Assembly: GCA_028277345.1 (NCBI GenBank)
Contig: JANQGM010000040.1
Coordinates: 62,001-126,000, forward strand
Length of the DNA: 64,000 bases
Origin: Candidatus Bipolaricaulota bacterium
Lineage (GTDB): Bacteria > Bipolaricaulota > Bipolaricaulia > UBA7950 > UBA9294
Reading direction: 5' to 3'
The position numbers were made by a program, and so were the translations under genes. Every line of letters begins with the position of its first letter. Positions within the stretch are counted from its first letter, which is position 1. The notes beneath the pieces were generated by a model, which saw nothing but the letters and a program-made list of their open reading frames with translations, did not search any database and was not told the origin of the DNA. Of this stretch, positions 63,531 through 64,000 are shown in pieces.

Positions 63531-63836
63531 ATGTGTTTGGCTGCCCCTGCGAAAGTCATTTCCATTGCCGACAACGAAGCCGTCGTCGATTACAACGGCG
63601 TGCAAACGACGGCACGCCTCGATACGTTGACCGAGCCGCTTTCCCCTGGCGACTATGTGCTCATTCACACCGGATTCGCCATCCGAAGGCTGTCGCCCGA
63701 AGACGGGGAAGAGACGCTGAAGCTGTTTGACGAACTCGCGCGCGCTCTCGACGAAAACGCGGGACGTTCGAACGAGAACGCAGCGCGTTCTCGTGCAGAC
63801 GCTGACACGTCACAGCCGCCTGAAAGCGAGGTCTAA
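63531..63836 (+). CDS. hypC: Hydrogenase assembly chaperone HypC
   Basis: This 101-residue HypC/HupF chaperone carries the N-terminal MCLAAPAKV with Cys2, which binds the Fe(CN)2CO precursor and the hydrogenase large subunit. The OB-fold core (VVDYNGVQTTARLDTL, GDYVLIHTGFAIRRL) is intact. The last about 30 residues (from DENAGRSNENAARS) are an unusual polar extension. Start is ATG 63531; the frame upstream (63522) is excluded because Cys must be residue 2. It shares one base with hypD. Confidence 0.93.
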   Translation: MCLAAPAKVISIADNEAVVDYNGVQTTARLDTLTEPLSPGDYVLIHTGFAIRRLSPEDGEETLKLFDELARALDENAGRSNENAARSRADADTSQPPESEV

Positions 63837-64000
63837 TGGCTAGGCCGTTTCAACTGTCCGATCCGAAACGCGCGCGTCAGCTTGCCGATGCCATCGCCAT
63901 TCTCGCGCCCCCCACACCCATCAAGATCGTTCACGTATGCGGAACGCACGAGATGGCCATCACGCAACACGGACTTCGCCGCTTCCTGCCCGAGAAGGTC
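63836..64000 (+). CDS. hypD: Hydrogenase assembly protein HypD (partial, N-terminus only)
   Basis: Fifty-five codons are visible before the right edge. The translation MARPFQLSDPKRARQLADAI continues to IVHVCGTHEMAITQHGLR, the HypD signature with the Cys that helps assemble the Fe(CN)2CO group with HypC. It follows hypC with a shared A (TAATG). A NiFe hydrogenase is therefore expected in this genome. Confidence 0.93.
   Translation, partial: MARPFQLSDPKRARQLADAIAILAPPTPIKIVHVCGTHEMAITQHGLRRFLPEKV

Noticed and set aside
63359-63574. Small minus-strand open frame across the 67-bp repeats
   Set aside because: The 70-base period shifts the reading frame between copies, and the frame overlaps the hypC start.

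Overview
This 64 kb window is bacterial chromosome. It holds about 55 protein genes, four tRNA genes and very little intergenic space. Coding density is high, neighbouring genes often overlap by 1-4 bases, and GTG and TTG starts are frequent. The cell looks Gram-negative-like: it has Sec signal peptides without a lipobox, lipoproteins, and a possible outer-membrane protein. It also looks anaerobic or facultative, with a molybdenum hydroxylase, indolepyruvate:ferredoxin oxidoreductase and NiFe-hydrogenase maturation genes. I cannot name the phylum from sequence alone. A NusG with a Thermotoga-type inserted domain and an rpoB not followed by rpoC suggest a deep or little-cultivated lineage; candidate phyla such as Bipolaricaulota are only a guess.

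Region 1 (1-18138) is a purine-catabolism island built from two divergent operons. The minus-strand operon (10202 down to the left edge) encodes a BMP-type nucleoside ABC transporter (ATPase, two permeases, binding protein), adenine deaminase, and a three-subunit xanthine-dehydrogenase-type molybdenum hydroxylase. The plus-strand operon (10384-18138) encodes an SsnA aminohydrolase, a YgfK-type flavin/Fe-S oxidoreductase, a threonine-synthase-like PLP enzyme, a second [2Fe-2S] subunit, a MocA-type cofactor nucleotidyltransferase and a second FAD subunit, but no catalytic subunit. Both promoters share one 23-bp inverted repeat at 10306-10328. Together the genes would import nucleosides or bases, deaminate them and oxidise the purine ring.

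Region 2 (18187-28148) is mixed housekeeping: a PKD lipoprotein, an acetyltransferase, a possible barrel protein, the primary sigma factor, topoisomerase I, a protein with two P-loops, a dipeptidase, RidA, Kbl, an AhpD-like protein and a NUDIX hydrolase.

Region 3 (28129-36906) is the transcription/translation operon, read on the minus strand: tRNA-Thr(TGT), tRNA-Tyr, tRNA-Thr(GGT), tuf, rpmG, tRNA-Trp, secE, nusG, rplK, rplA, rplJ, rplL, rpoB. Its promoter is recognisable at 36878-36906.

Region 4 (36903-48654) contains an EF-G-like/CBS/YjbQ operon, iorA-iorB, two secreted metallophosphoesterases, a thiamine-binding-type protein, adenosine deaminase, an operon of an alkyltransferase-like protein, a lipoprotein and an EndoQ-like nuclease, and a DUF4438 protein.

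Region 5 (48710-57812) is a signalling block: a PAS/HD-GYP protein, a response regulator with HD-GYP, a stand-alone receiver, and a 1713-residue sensor kinase with a periplasmic binding-protein domain and about nine PAS domains.

Region 6 (57909-64000) holds an acetyltransferase, a hydrolase, two aldo/keto reductases plus a broken third, an ArsR-type regulator, a thioredoxin-fold protein, a two-copy 67-bp repeat, and hypC-hypD running off the right edge.
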